The notes under the pieces were generated by a model, which was given only the letters and a program-made list of their open reading frames with translations, did not search any database and had not been told where the DNA came from. Shown here one piece after another: positions 21,735 to 30,869 of a stretch of DNA of 64,000 nt (within the stretch, counting starts at the first letter, position 1; each line of letters starts with the position of its first letter). Origin of the DNA: Ichthyophis bannanicus (lineage: Eukaryota > Chordata > Amphibia > Gymnophiona > Ichthyophiidae); the NCBI GenBank assembly GCA_033557465.1, contig CM066043.1, positions 80,506,662 through 80,570,661 of the forward strand, in the 5' to 3' direction. The position numbers and the translations under genes were made by a program.

Positions 21735-21878
21735 CTACTGCGTGGAGAATGGACACACTGGAAGCAGGTGGGAGGTGCCACCGGTAGATGTATCAGGCTT
21801 CTGACATGCCCAGTCTCCATGCTGCAGGAAGAGGTGCACTACCCAGCGGTGGAGGACTGAACTGGAGGAACGAAAGGG
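21735..21878 (+). repeat. DIRS-1 right inverted terminal repeat
   Basis: It contains GACATGCCCAGTCTCCATGC and GGACTGAACTGGAGGAACGA, the inverse of the left repeat. The last 36 bp are complementary to the right half of the internal complementary region. Confidence 0.85.
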
Positions 21879-22269
21879 AATTGTGCATGCCACAGTGGTA
21901 CGTTAGGGTACTATTCAGTGTGGCAATTGCCAGCAATATGCTGGACGCTGCACTACTGTATGTTTGATTTTGAGGCAAACGCATATAAGCTGGAAAACTC
22001 CAGCATACTTTAGTAAAAAGGCCCCCAAATGACATTTGAGCATAATCACAGAGTAGCACAGCAAAAACGTTCTGATCACAAAAACATATGCAACCCTTGC
22101 AGAGTCTGCATCCACTGCATGGCAAACCGTGCCACAATCTTCAAAGACCAATGCAGTCCCCTCAGTCTCTATTCTTGGGAAAGTTTGATGAATTCTTTGT
22201 TCCTAATCGTAATCTGCAGTCTCAGCAGGAGAGGTTGCTGTGTGCCATCATACCGGATTGTTCACCTGG
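21879..22269. other. DIRS-1 flank, possible MITE right end
   Basis: The flank (GTGCATGCCACAGTGGTACG...) ends in ACTTTAGTAAAAAGGCCCCC at about 22008-22027. This resembles the inverse of the MITE end at 3231 and is a possible partner of TTTTTAGTAAAAGGCACTAA at 14426. DIRS-1 may therefore sit inside a MITE. Confidence 0.35.
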
Positions 22270-22523
22270 TTTTTCATTGTAATTAGGCTGTCTCAATTCA
22301 AGCTCCTGTTTTATGAAATGCTCTGCCGCGGGAGTTACAGTTGGATGATTTTCAAAAAGCTTTAAAGACTTAGTTGTTTTGACAAGCATTCAAGATCTGA
22401 GGGGGTTTTAAGGACAGGGTTTGCCGAGTTGAATTTGGGTTTTAGCATATATATTTACGTTTTAATTTGTATATCGCACAGAGGGTTGATTCAGTTGTGC
22501 AATTAGTAAGTATTAATAAATAA
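22270..22523 (+). mobile_element. L2-like LINE 3' fragment
   Basis: Plus-strand translation gives NALPRELQLDDFQKALKT, the W-N-x-L-P...F-K-x-x-L-K-T-x-L-F end typical of L2-clade ORF2, followed by a short 3' UTR (TTGTATATCGCACAGAGGGT, then GTATTAATAAATAA). The W codon is lost to a stop. Only the C-terminus is present. Confidence 0.6.
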
Positions 22524-23601
22524 CTTCTTTGAATGGGACCAGAATACACTACACTAGGAAGCTTATGGCACTTAGAACGCCACTCATTTCTCTTCACTTC
22601 TGAAAACATATCCTGGCCTGGCATCGGTTATGTTCTGAAGAAAGGGTTTACTTAAAGAATTTTAGGGTCACTGATCTACTGGTACATGTCACAATGGCTG
22701 GCTGCCAAAAGATACCTTCACTCCATCATGGAGCAGTATCTGCCCTTAGGGCAGGTAACTGCAAGGTGCTGCCCTTCTGAGTGATCTATATACAAAGTTA
22801 AGATTTTCCCTTCCAGGGGTGTTGGGAAGAAGTAACCTCTCCTGTTCTAGAAAATAACCAGGTCATCTCCAGATTACATTACTGTAGTTTTAGTAAGGAC
22901 ACTGGAGATCTTTGTTGCTCAAAACAGTGACATCCACGGGACCTCTACACGCACATATAACAAAAATGCTCTTCAATATGAACATTATCAACAAGTCAAT
23001 GTGCAATTTCTGCTGTTACATACAGTGCTCCTGATACAAATCTCTGCTAAAAAGGAGAAGATCAACAAAATAGAGCAGAAATGGCTGAGCACTATAATGA
23101 AAAGATAGTAATCTATTTATATGCTGGAAGGTTCGTCTTGAGGAAAAAATCCTTCTCATGACCAATCTTCCGTTTTACTCAGTGAAATGTTTACTAAAAT
23201 GTGAACCCTTGTTAAAATTCTGTGGAAAAGCACACAATGTACCTCACACAAAATTAACCTAGAATTTATGTGAAAACCATTTGTGCAGTCTTGTCACTCT
23301 GAACAGCAGTATTCACCAAAAATGCAAATTCAACAGCACAAAAACATTTGTGCACTTATCTGAAGAGATGACCTTCGCAAACTATATTCCATTGCAGAGG
23401 AATGCGGTATCAATAGTGGACACAGCACTGCGTTTAGGTCGCAAACAACAATGAAAGCCCTGTTCCAACGCTCCAGAGACCGCAATGATGTCCTGTGAAT
23501 GGCAACCAAAAAGGAGAAGATGCCACCTATAACAGTACCATCCAGATGATGCCACGTGTACCAGCGATGGTGGGTTGAGGGGAAGATGCACACGCCTGTA
23601 A
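22524..23601. other. unassigned segment between LINE fragment and DIRS-2
   Basis: No coding family, tRNA-like or terminal repeat signal seen in about 1.08 kb. A/T-rich single-copy-looking sequence. Confidence 0.4.
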
Positions 23602-23800
23602 AGCACAGTTACTTACCTGTAACAGGTGATCTCTGGGAACAGCAGGAATAAGTCTTCACATATGGGTATCGTCGGTACCGACGGAGCCTGCGCGGGAACG
23701 CTCCCCAGCGTCCAGAAAGAAAGCTTTTGGGAGCATCCCACAGCGCCTGCGCGCTGCCTTCCCGCCTTTCCCAACCGCCTCTCTCCAGTTCGAGTTTTAA
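23602..23800 (-). repeat. DIRS-2 left inverted terminal repeat
   Basis: From AGGAATAAGTCTTCACATAT inward it is the inverse of 29412-29560, including GTCGGTACCGAC and CGCGCAGGCGC-type text. Its outer 26 bp or so (AGCACAGTTACTTACCTGTA) are absent from the right repeat, the unequal-ends arrangement known for DIRS. Confidence 0.9.
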
Positions 23801-23868
23801 GCTGAGACAAAGAGAGAGAGATAAAAGGAAAGATAGAGAGATACAACTCCTAGGGGAGGTGGGTGGGT

Positions 23869-23966
23869 TGTGAAGACTTATTCCTGCTGTTCCCAGAGAT
23901 CACCTGTTACAGGTAAGTAACTGTGCTATCTCCAGGAACAAGCAGGAATGAGTCTTCACATATGGG
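23869..23966. repeat. DIRS-2 internal complementary region
   Basis: Left half 23869-23926 pairs 58 of 58 with the left terminus. Right half 23928-23966 pairs 39 of 39 with the right terminus. The single T at 23927 pairs with A at 23602. The block is thus an exact copy of the junction expected between the two ends in a circle. Confidence 0.95.
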
Positions 23967-24080
23967 GACTCCCCAGCTAGAGATGCCAGGGAGATCTCCA
24001 AGGTTGTGAGTCCCTGAGAAGGGCTCTACCTGCCCCCATGGATCTCGGGCATCCAACCAGGGATGGGGGGTAGGAGTTGA

Positions 24081-25090
24081 TTAGGTATGGAACAGGTGTT
24101 TGAGAACAGCCTGACCAAACAAGGCATCCCGGCGGGAGTCCTTGTCCAAACAGTAATGGGCTGTAAAGGTATGAACCGAGGCCCAGGTGGCCGCTTGACA
24201 GATTTGGTAGATGGACACAGAGTTCAGATGAGCCATAGAGGCTGCCATGGCCCTCACATTGTGAGCTGTGACATGGCCCTCCAGAGAAAGGTTCTTACTC
24301 TGGTAGGCGAAAGAAATACACTGAGCAATCCAATTGGACAGAGTTCTCTTAGAGACTGGAAGTCCCAAATGAGAGGGATCAAAAGCAACAAAGAGTTGAG
24401 AGGACTTTCTATGTTGCTGTGTCCTTTGTAAGTAAAAGGTGAGCGCTCTCTTACAAACCAGGGTATGGAGATTCCTCTCTGCACTTGAGGCATGAGGTCC
24501 TGGAAAAAAAAGACAGGTAAATACACCTCCTGGTTCAGATGAAAAGGTGAGACCACTTTAGGCATAAAGTGTGGATTAGTCCTGAGGACTACCTTGTCAT
24601 GATGGAACCTTGTATAAGGAGGATTAGCCACCACGGCTTGCAGCTCACTGATGCGGCGAGCTGAGGTGACTGCAATGAGAAAAGTAACCTTCCAGGAAAA
24701 CAATTTCAAGGAGGTAGTGGCTAAGGGTTCAAAGGGTGGCTTCATAAGCTGGCCAAGAACTAAATTCAAGTCCCATGCCACTGGAGGTGGTCTAATGTGA
24801 GTTTTAGTTAAAAGAAGGCCTCTCATGAATCTTGCAATAAGAAGATGAGAGGAAATAGGCTGTCCATTGAGAGGCTTAAGGGATGCTGCAATAGCACTCA
24901 AATGGACTCTTACTGAATTCATTTTAAGGCCTGCATGGGATAAATGCAGCAAATATTCTAGTAAAGAATTCAGAGGTATTGCAAAGGGGTTAAGACCCTT
25001 CTGTGCACACCAAATGGTAAACCTTTTCCATTTAAAAGCATAGGAACGTCTAGTGGAAGGCTTTCTGGAAGCATGAAGGATATCCTTCAC
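24081..25090 (-). pseudogene. DIRS-2 tyrosine recombinase, one frameshift
   Basis: Frame 25090-24254 starts MKDILHASRKPSTRRSYAFK (typical DIRS recombinase start) and reads SVRVHLSAIAASLKPLNG and TSARRISELQAVVANP (box I, catalytic Arg). A frameshift near 24365 passes into 24368-24081 with VTAHNVRAMAASMA (His-x2-Arg box) and WASVHTFTAHYCLDKD (His/Trp and nucleophile Tyr). All of the R-HxxR-Y residues are present, so only the frameshift separates this from an intact enzyme. It catalyses site-specific insertion of a circular DNA intermediate. It overlaps the pol frame by about 40 bp. Confidence 0.9.
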
Positions 25091-27348
25091 CTGCTGAGAA
25101 AAGATGCAAATCTTGAAGGTCTAGGCCTTCAGCAACCAGGCTCCGAGATGAAGAGACTGGGCATTTCTCCTCCTGGGACAGGAGGTCTGGAGCAAATCCC
25201 AAGTCCAGGGAGGGAGCTTGAGAGAGATGCAGAAGTAGAGGGTACCACACCTGGCGTGGCCAATGTGGTGCTATGAGGATCATAGACCCCTTGTCTCTCT
25301 GAAGTTTGAACAGTGTCTTGGGAATTAGGGGAATGGGTGGAAAGGCATAGAGGAAGTCTTGCCCCCAATGAAGGAGGAAGGCATCCCTGGCCTGAACTCC
25401 CTGACACGGAATCCTGGAACAGAACCGGGGAAGTTTGGCATTCCACGGACTTGCAAACAGGTCTATGTCCGGGGTTCCCCAAATTCGAAAGATCCTGGCT
25501 ATCTGGTCCCCATGGAGGGACCATTCGTGTGGAAGAAGAACTTGACAGAGTCTGTCTGCCCAAGAGTTTTGAACCCCTGGAAGATACACTGCCACGAGAT
25601 GAATTTGATGCTCTCTGGCGAAGGCCCACAATCTCAAAGCTTCGTTGCAAAGCGACAGAGAGCCAGTCCCGCTCTGCTTGTTCACGTAGAACATGGCTAC
25701 TTGGTTGTCCGTGTGGATGAGGACTGTCTTGTAGCTGAGCAGGGTGTGGAAGACAGAGCTAGAAGAATTGCTCTGAGCTCCGAGAGGTTGATATGTAGAG
25801 ATGTCTCTTGTGGAGACCAGATGCCCTGGGTGGAGAGATCTTGTAGATGAGCTCCCCACCCTTTGGAGAAGCATCTGTTGTAAGGATTGCTTGGGGTAGC
25901 GATTGTTGAAAGGGGGACCCCAGCAACAGATTTTGAGTGGACCTCCACCACTGGAGAGACCAGAAGAGGCGACTGGAGGTTGCTATTTTGTCTGACGGGC
26001 ACCCTGATGCCTGGGTCCATTGGGTGGACAGAGTCCACTGAGCTGCCCTCATGTGAAGGCGAGCGTAAGGAACCACATGCACGGTGGATGCCATGTGGCC
26101 TAACAGTTGTAACATTTCTCGAGCAGTTAAATGGGACTTTAACTGAATTTGTGAGGCTAACTGCACCAAGCGTAGGCAACAGGCCTGGGGAAGATAGGCC
26201 CTTGCAGTTGTGGTATCCAGCAAGGCCCCTATGAACTCTAGTGACTGAGTAGGGGTGAGATGGGATTTTGGGATGTTTATTACAAGTTCCAGATACTCAA
26301 GAACACGCCTTGTGCAGGCTAGGGAAGTCTGGACCTCTGACTGGGATGGAGCTCGGATGAGCCAGTCGTCCAGATATGGGAATACAAATATTCCTAGAGT
26401 GCGTAGAAATGCAGCTACTACTGCCATGCATTTTGTGAACACTCTTGGAGCAGAGGCCAGACCGAAAGGAAGCACTCTGTATTGGTAGTGCTTTCCTTGA
26501 TAAAGGAACCGAAGGAACCTTCTGTGTGTTGGATGGATGAGGATATGGGTGTATGCATCCTTGAGATCTAGAGAACAAAGCCAATCCTGACTCTGAAGGT
26601 ATGGAAGGAGAGCACCGAGAGAAATCAACTTGAATTTCTCCTTGCATAGAAACTTGTTCAATTCTCTGAGATCTAATATGGGTCTGTAGCCCCCTGTTTT
26701 CTTTGGGATAAGAAAATAGGGGGAGTAGAACCCTGAGCCCTGTTGAAGAAGGGGTACTTCTTCTATTGCCCTTTGGGCAAGAAGGGTAGCAATCTCCTGA
26801 CCCAGAAGGTTGAGGAGAGATGTTGGAGAATTGAACTGTCTCACCATGGTGTGAGGAGGAAGGTTTAAGAAATGAAGCTTGTACCCCTCCCTTATGATGG
26901 AGAGGGTCCATTGCTCTGCCGTGACTTGTTCCCATCTGGGAGCAAAGTGGGCTAACCTTCCTGGAATGGGGAGAGGCTCTGGTTCTTCTAGAGCCAGAAA
27001 GGCTAAGTTCTCTAGATGTAAGTCAAAGGCCTTGAGGAGGCTGAGGCTGTTGGGCCGTAGCAGTCCTTGCAGCCTTAGGCTTGGCTTGTTTAGGTTGCTG
27101 CTGACGCTTTGCAGCAAAACGACCTGCAGAAGATGCCTGCTGACCATCAACAGGATAATATTTCCCCTTTTTGGGAAAGAAAGCCTTTTTGAATAACCTT
27201 TTTCTAACAGGAGCAGAAGTAGACTTTGAAAGTCTAAGGCAGAATTCTCAGCATCCATCTGAGTGGCCTTTGCTTGCCAATCCTTGCCAAAAAGGTTTTC
27301 ACCTGTACAAGGAAGATTTCCTAATCCATCCTGGACCCAGGGTTCCAA
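25050..27348 (-). pseudogene. DIRS-2 pol: RT, RNase H and downstream domain
   Basis: The 529-codon frame 27348-25759 holds the RT: YRPILDLRELN (codon 221), motif A SLDLKDAYTHI (catalytic Asp 261), motif B LPFGLASAPRVFTK (293) and motif C YLDDWLI (Asp 327-328). ILTTDASPKG near the end starts the RNase H domain. A frameshift near 25860 moves reading to 25874-25050 with SKGWGAHLQ, INLSELRAI, HTDNQVAMFYVNKQSGTGS, YLPGVQNSWADRL and DLFAS...LPRFCSR, then MILIAPHWPRQVWYPLLL. All RT catalytic Asp residues are kept. The enzyme copies the element RNA. Confidence 0.92.
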
Positions 27349-29190
27349 ATCAGACGCTTGTAACCAAGCAACTCTGCGTGCACCAATGGCAATAGCCGAG
27401 GCTCTGCTGGCACACTCAAAAGAGTCAAAGGCTGCACGGTTCGAAAATTTGGAAAAACATCCTGGGCATGTTTAAGCCAGGTGAGAAACTCCTCCCTTTT
27501 ATCTTCTGAGATAAAAGGAGATAAAGTTTGCAGATGATCTGTAACTTCCTTTAGAAACATCCCCATATAGAGACTATAGGAGTTGATTCTGGCAACAAGC
27601 ATATTGGCCTGGAAAATTCTCCGGCCAAAAGCATCCAAGGTTCTGCATTCTCTTCCTGGAGGATTAGATGAGTTTCTTTTTGCACTCTTTATCTTCTTCA
27701 TAGCAGACTCCAGCACAATAGAGTGGTGAGGAAGCTGAGTCTTATGAAAGCCAGGACAAGGAGGAACACGGTACATGGTGTCCAACCTACGAGAATGAGG
27801 GGAGATAGTGAGAGGTGTCTCCCATATGCCCAACATGTGATCATAAAGGATCTCATGAATTGGTAAAGTAGCTGCCTCTTTAGGAGCCTTAGGATATTGT
27901 AAAATATCCAATTTCTTGGCTCTAGGCTCTGATTCAGGGGCCACTGAAATGGAGAGGCCCCTGGCTACTTCCCTAATGAAGTCTTGAAAAGACAAGTCTT
28001 CTGGAGGAGACATTCTTCTTTTTTGGAGAAGAGGGCTCCTGAGGAAGGAGTACCGATGCTTCGACAGAAGCCTCTGATTCATCAGAGTCTTTGGAGGAAT
28101 CGAAGTATCGCCTGTCTGGATGCTCCTGCAGAGCCCGATACGCGTACTGAGTGGTATCAACATCAGGAGTGATCGGTACTGATTCGGTACCGATGGGCAT
28201 CACAGAACAGGGTACCGAAGCCGATGTCGATGCAATCGGTACCGGCACCGGAACAGATACCGGTGCCGGTACCGACAACGGAGTTTGTAGCGGTACCGGA
28301 GTCGTTGCAGCTTGTATTTATTTTATTTATTTAGTATACATTTGTATACCGCTACTTCCAGCGATCAGCAGCGGTTTTGATTACAGATTGGAAATTGTCA
28401 AATCATGACAGGAAATTTTTGAGGTATAAACACATTGATTAGACAGGAAAGCACAGCACACAGAGAACTATTTTACAGGGAACATGGGCTATGGAGGGTT
28501 AAGTGGCTTGCCCAAGACCACAAGGAGCACCTGTGGGACTAGAAACCCCAGTCCTTCCGGCCCAAGTTTGCTGTCCTCTAGTGGGATTTGAACCCCCGAC
28601 CTTCCGGCCTGAAGTACCTTGCCCCAACCACTAGGCCACTCCTCCAATGCCGTAATGGCACGCTGCATGGTCAGAATATTCTGATCCATCGACGCAACCA
28701 ATGTCTGGATGTCGGTACCAGTGGAAACCACCGGTACCCCAGAACATGGCAACAGGTGATCGGTCGAGGCCAAGCCATCGATGTCAACCTGTAACCCCAT
28801 AGATGAAGCTTTGGAAGCCGGAGCTTCCTGCCGGGGTAATTTTGCCAGTGCGGGATCCTCGAGAGCAAGCCCGGAGGCATCTCGATACTTAGAGGGAGAT
28901 CTACCCTTCGAGGACCGGCTGGACTTATGTTTGGTTACCTGAGATCCATGGGAGGAAGAAGCAGCCCTGGAAGATGTCGATGCCACCGAAGCTGCATCAG
29001 AGGGAAACAGGGTACTGAGCTTGGCCGCTCGATTCTGTCGACCTCTTTTAGACATCATGGAACAGGACTCACAATCGGTGATGGAGTGGTCAGGACCCAA
29101 ACATTTTAGACACCAGTCATGGGTGTCGGTGATAGAAAGAGTACCGCTGCACTTCGTGCACTTTTTAAACCCGGAAGCGGGCTTTTCCAT
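27321..29190 (-). pseudogene. DIRS-2 gag, interrupted by a SINE
   Basis: The N-terminal part (29190 down to about 28650) starts MEKPASGFKKCTKCSGTLSI and has a compact Cys/His zinc motif (C-x2-C, D-T-H-x2-C-x2-C-L-G, D-H, C-x2-C) characteristic of DIRS gag. Ser/Lys-rich sequence follows. After the SINE the frame continues (28163-27321) with DTMYRVPPCPGFHKTQLPHH, TLDAFGRRIFQANMLVARIN and DVFPNFRTVQP, conserved in DIRS gag C-termini. The sequence GTACCGGTACCGACAACGG and similar at about 28180-28300 is a run of ACCGGT/GGTACC-type repeats coding Val/Pro/Ala/Thr. Confidence 0.85.
28316..28645 (-). repeat. tRNA-derived SINE, family I, inserted in DIRS-2 gag
   Basis: The head (GGAGGAGTGGCCTAGTGG in sense), B-box and core match the 14.1-kb copy closely. 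The 3' tail from about 28316 to 28470 differs (GGTATACAAATGTATACTAA type), so this copy carries a different LINE-like tail or a second fused fragment. It interrupts gag between codons for the Thr/Val-rich stretch and the MQRAITALEE segment. Confidence 0.8.
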
Positions 29191-29411
29191 GAGGAAAATT
29201 TTTCTAGGCCTAAGGCCCAAAAGGAAAAAATGCACAGAAGTGGGAAACGGTAGGTTTTTTTTGGGTTTTTTTTAAAGAAGAAAGAAGAAAAGACCGGCGG
29301 TACCGGCCCGACGTCGAAGAAGGCAGATGCGCGACCAAAGAAATAAAAGAAAATAAAGAACTTCTTCAGCGGTGACAGGAACACGACCTGCTGGCTCCGC
29401 GGAAAAGAAGA

Positions 29412-29573
29412 ACTGGAGAGAGGCGGTTGGGAAAGGCGTAAAGGCAGCGCGCAGGCGCTGTGGGATGCTCCCAAAAGCTTTCTTTCTGGATGCTGGGGAG
29501 CGTTCCCGCGCAGGCTCCGTCGGTACCGACGATACCCATATGTGAAGACTCATTCCTGCTTGTTCCTGGAGAT
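29412..29573 (+). repeat. DIRS-2 right inverted terminal repeat
   Basis: It is the inverse of 23636-23800 with scattered changes. The outer 39 bp pair perfectly with the internal complementary region. Confidence 0.92.
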
Positions 29574-29949
29574 CACAATGTCTCACTCACTGATGGAGGA
29601 GCCACACACACTGCCTGTAGTTTACGGCACTGTAGTCACTGAAGGGAAGGCACACCACCTATCGTGCATGGTGTCTCACTGATGGAAAGGGAAGACAGTC
29701 CCACTCTGTAACGCACAGCATCTCCCAACTAAAAACAGGAGACACACTGTGATACACTTGGCCAATATTATTATTAAAAGGAGATCTCAGGTGTAGTATG
29801 GGTAAAACTATAGAACTAGCTGACAAATATAAAAAACAAATCTTGTTTTTCCGAACAGCTCCTATCATTTTGCCTGGTACGGGATGTCGCAATCAACCAT
29901 CTGCAGTTTCCCGTATTACCCCTGCAGCTCTTTATAAAGGCTGACATTG
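29574..29949. other. unassigned DIRS-2 flank
   Basis: No recognised repeat or coding sequence. Several TCTCACTGATGG-like phrases recur at about 29580, 29590 and 29670, suggesting a small degenerate tandem repeat. Confidence 0.35.
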
Positions 29950-30345
29950 CACGGGCCACCTTCTATTCATAGTAAATGGTCTTTCTAGTCTGCTTGGTAA
30001 GGTGGCTAGAGTTGCAACTGTGCCCGCTACTCCATGCAGGCTACCACCCCCCCCCCCCCCCCATGCCTTTTAGGATTGCATCTGCCTCAGGTACTGCAGC
30101 TGATTTTTAAATTACAGATTACTAGTAATAGGTCTGCAGTTTCATTTTGGAATTCTCTCAGAGCTTTGGGATGTATACCATCTGGTCTTTGTTCCTCTTT
30201 AGTTTGTCAGTTTGCTTCATTGCATCTTACGGATTCACTGTGATGTGCTTCAGTTCTTCTGAATCATCACCATCAAAGAAGATTTCTAGTATGGGTTTCT
30301 CCCCTATACCATCTTTAGTAAAGCCCAAAAACAAAGCATTTATTT
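29950..30345 (-). mobile_element. old CR1-like LINE pieces, antisense
   Basis: In sense, the segment near 30150-30185 reads AGATGGTATACATCCCAAAG, the CR1 P-D-G-I-H-P codons. The segment 29950-30050 is the inverse of the CR1-type tail found in sense at 30600-30780 (GACCTGCATGGAGT...GGGCAGACTAGATGGACC). The pieces are strongly decayed and not contiguous in one element. Confidence 0.55.
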
Positions 30346-30589
30346 TTTGCTGTCACCGAGAGCACATACATGCACACAGAGCACTACATAACAAGAGTCT
30401 CAGGCTGTAGGCTCTAAAAGATAGAATGTCTGCTAGGCCTGGCGCCAGCTAACCTTGAGGCACTACTGATCAGATGATATTTTACCCTATAGTTTAAGTC
30501 TTGCCAAGTGGCGACATCTTCAAAAAGCAAACATACTATAGTAGTCTTTACAGCAAGAGGATAAAATCAAAATGTACTTAACTATTTCT
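30346..30589. other. unassigned segment
   Basis: Nothing recognised. Confidence 0.3.
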
Positions 30590-30790
30590 CATACCTCAGC
30601 AAACAGAGAGGGGTGACCTGCACGGAGCAGCGGATACAACCCTAAACAAAGGCTTAGAGGGGGGTGACCTGCATGGAGTGATGGGTGCACTTACTCTAGC
30701 CACCTTTCTGGGCAGACTAGATGGACCATACTGGTCTATCTGCTGTCATATGCTATGTTACTATGTTAGTAGCCACCAGTTGGTATTTGC
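30590..30790 (+). mobile_element. CR1-like LINE 3' tail
   Basis: GGGCAGACTAGATGGACCAT followed by ACTGGTCTATCTGCTGTCAT and ATGTTACTATGTTA is a CR1-type 3' UTR ending in an 8-bp-unit tail. The tail unit differs from that of the 10.6-kb copy, so it is a different CR1 subfamily. Confidence 0.65.
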
Positions 30791-30869
30791 AGACTGTGCA
30801 CATTTTACAGAGCACTAGCTGTATGGATAGACATGGCTTAATGGAGCAGAGCCAACAATAATTTAGCAA

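Larger units (their letters stand above)
15370..21878 (-). mobile_element. DIRS-1: DIRS-type tyrosine-recombinase retrotransposon
   Basis: Minus-strand coding order is gag (about 21110-19100), RT (18950-18467), RNase H and adjacent domain (18107-17000), tyrosine recombinase (16852-15960). Inverted terminal repeats lie at 15370-15530 and 21735-21878. An internal complementary region at 15850-15941 joins the complement of the left end (15850-15904) to the complement of the right end (15905-15941). This is the DIRS signature for a circular intermediate integrated by recombinase without target duplication. Frames are broken in many places and a Penelope-like element interrupts gag at about 19446-20640. 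Confidence 0.85.
23602..29573 (-). mobile_element. DIRS-2: near-intact DIRS-type retrotransposon
   Basis: This 5.97-kb element has all DIRS hallmarks: inverted terminal repeats (23602-23800 and 29412-29573), a base-exact internal complementary region (23869-23966), gag, RT-RNase H and tyrosine recombinase on the minus strand, and no target duplication. The 58 bp 23603-23660 are perfectly complementary to 23869-23926, and the 39 bp 29535-29573 are perfectly complementary to 23928-23966. Perfect pairing and long open frames imply recent activity. The only large disruption is a SINE at 28316-28645 in gag. The terminal repeats contain GTCGGTACCGAC, a 12-bp palindrome. Confidence 0.93.

Noticed and set aside
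24087..25850. Long plus-strand frames across DIRS-2 (for example 25359-25850)
   Set aside because: They lie opposite the RT-RNase H-recombinase frames, which carry all recognised motifs. They are antisense shadows.
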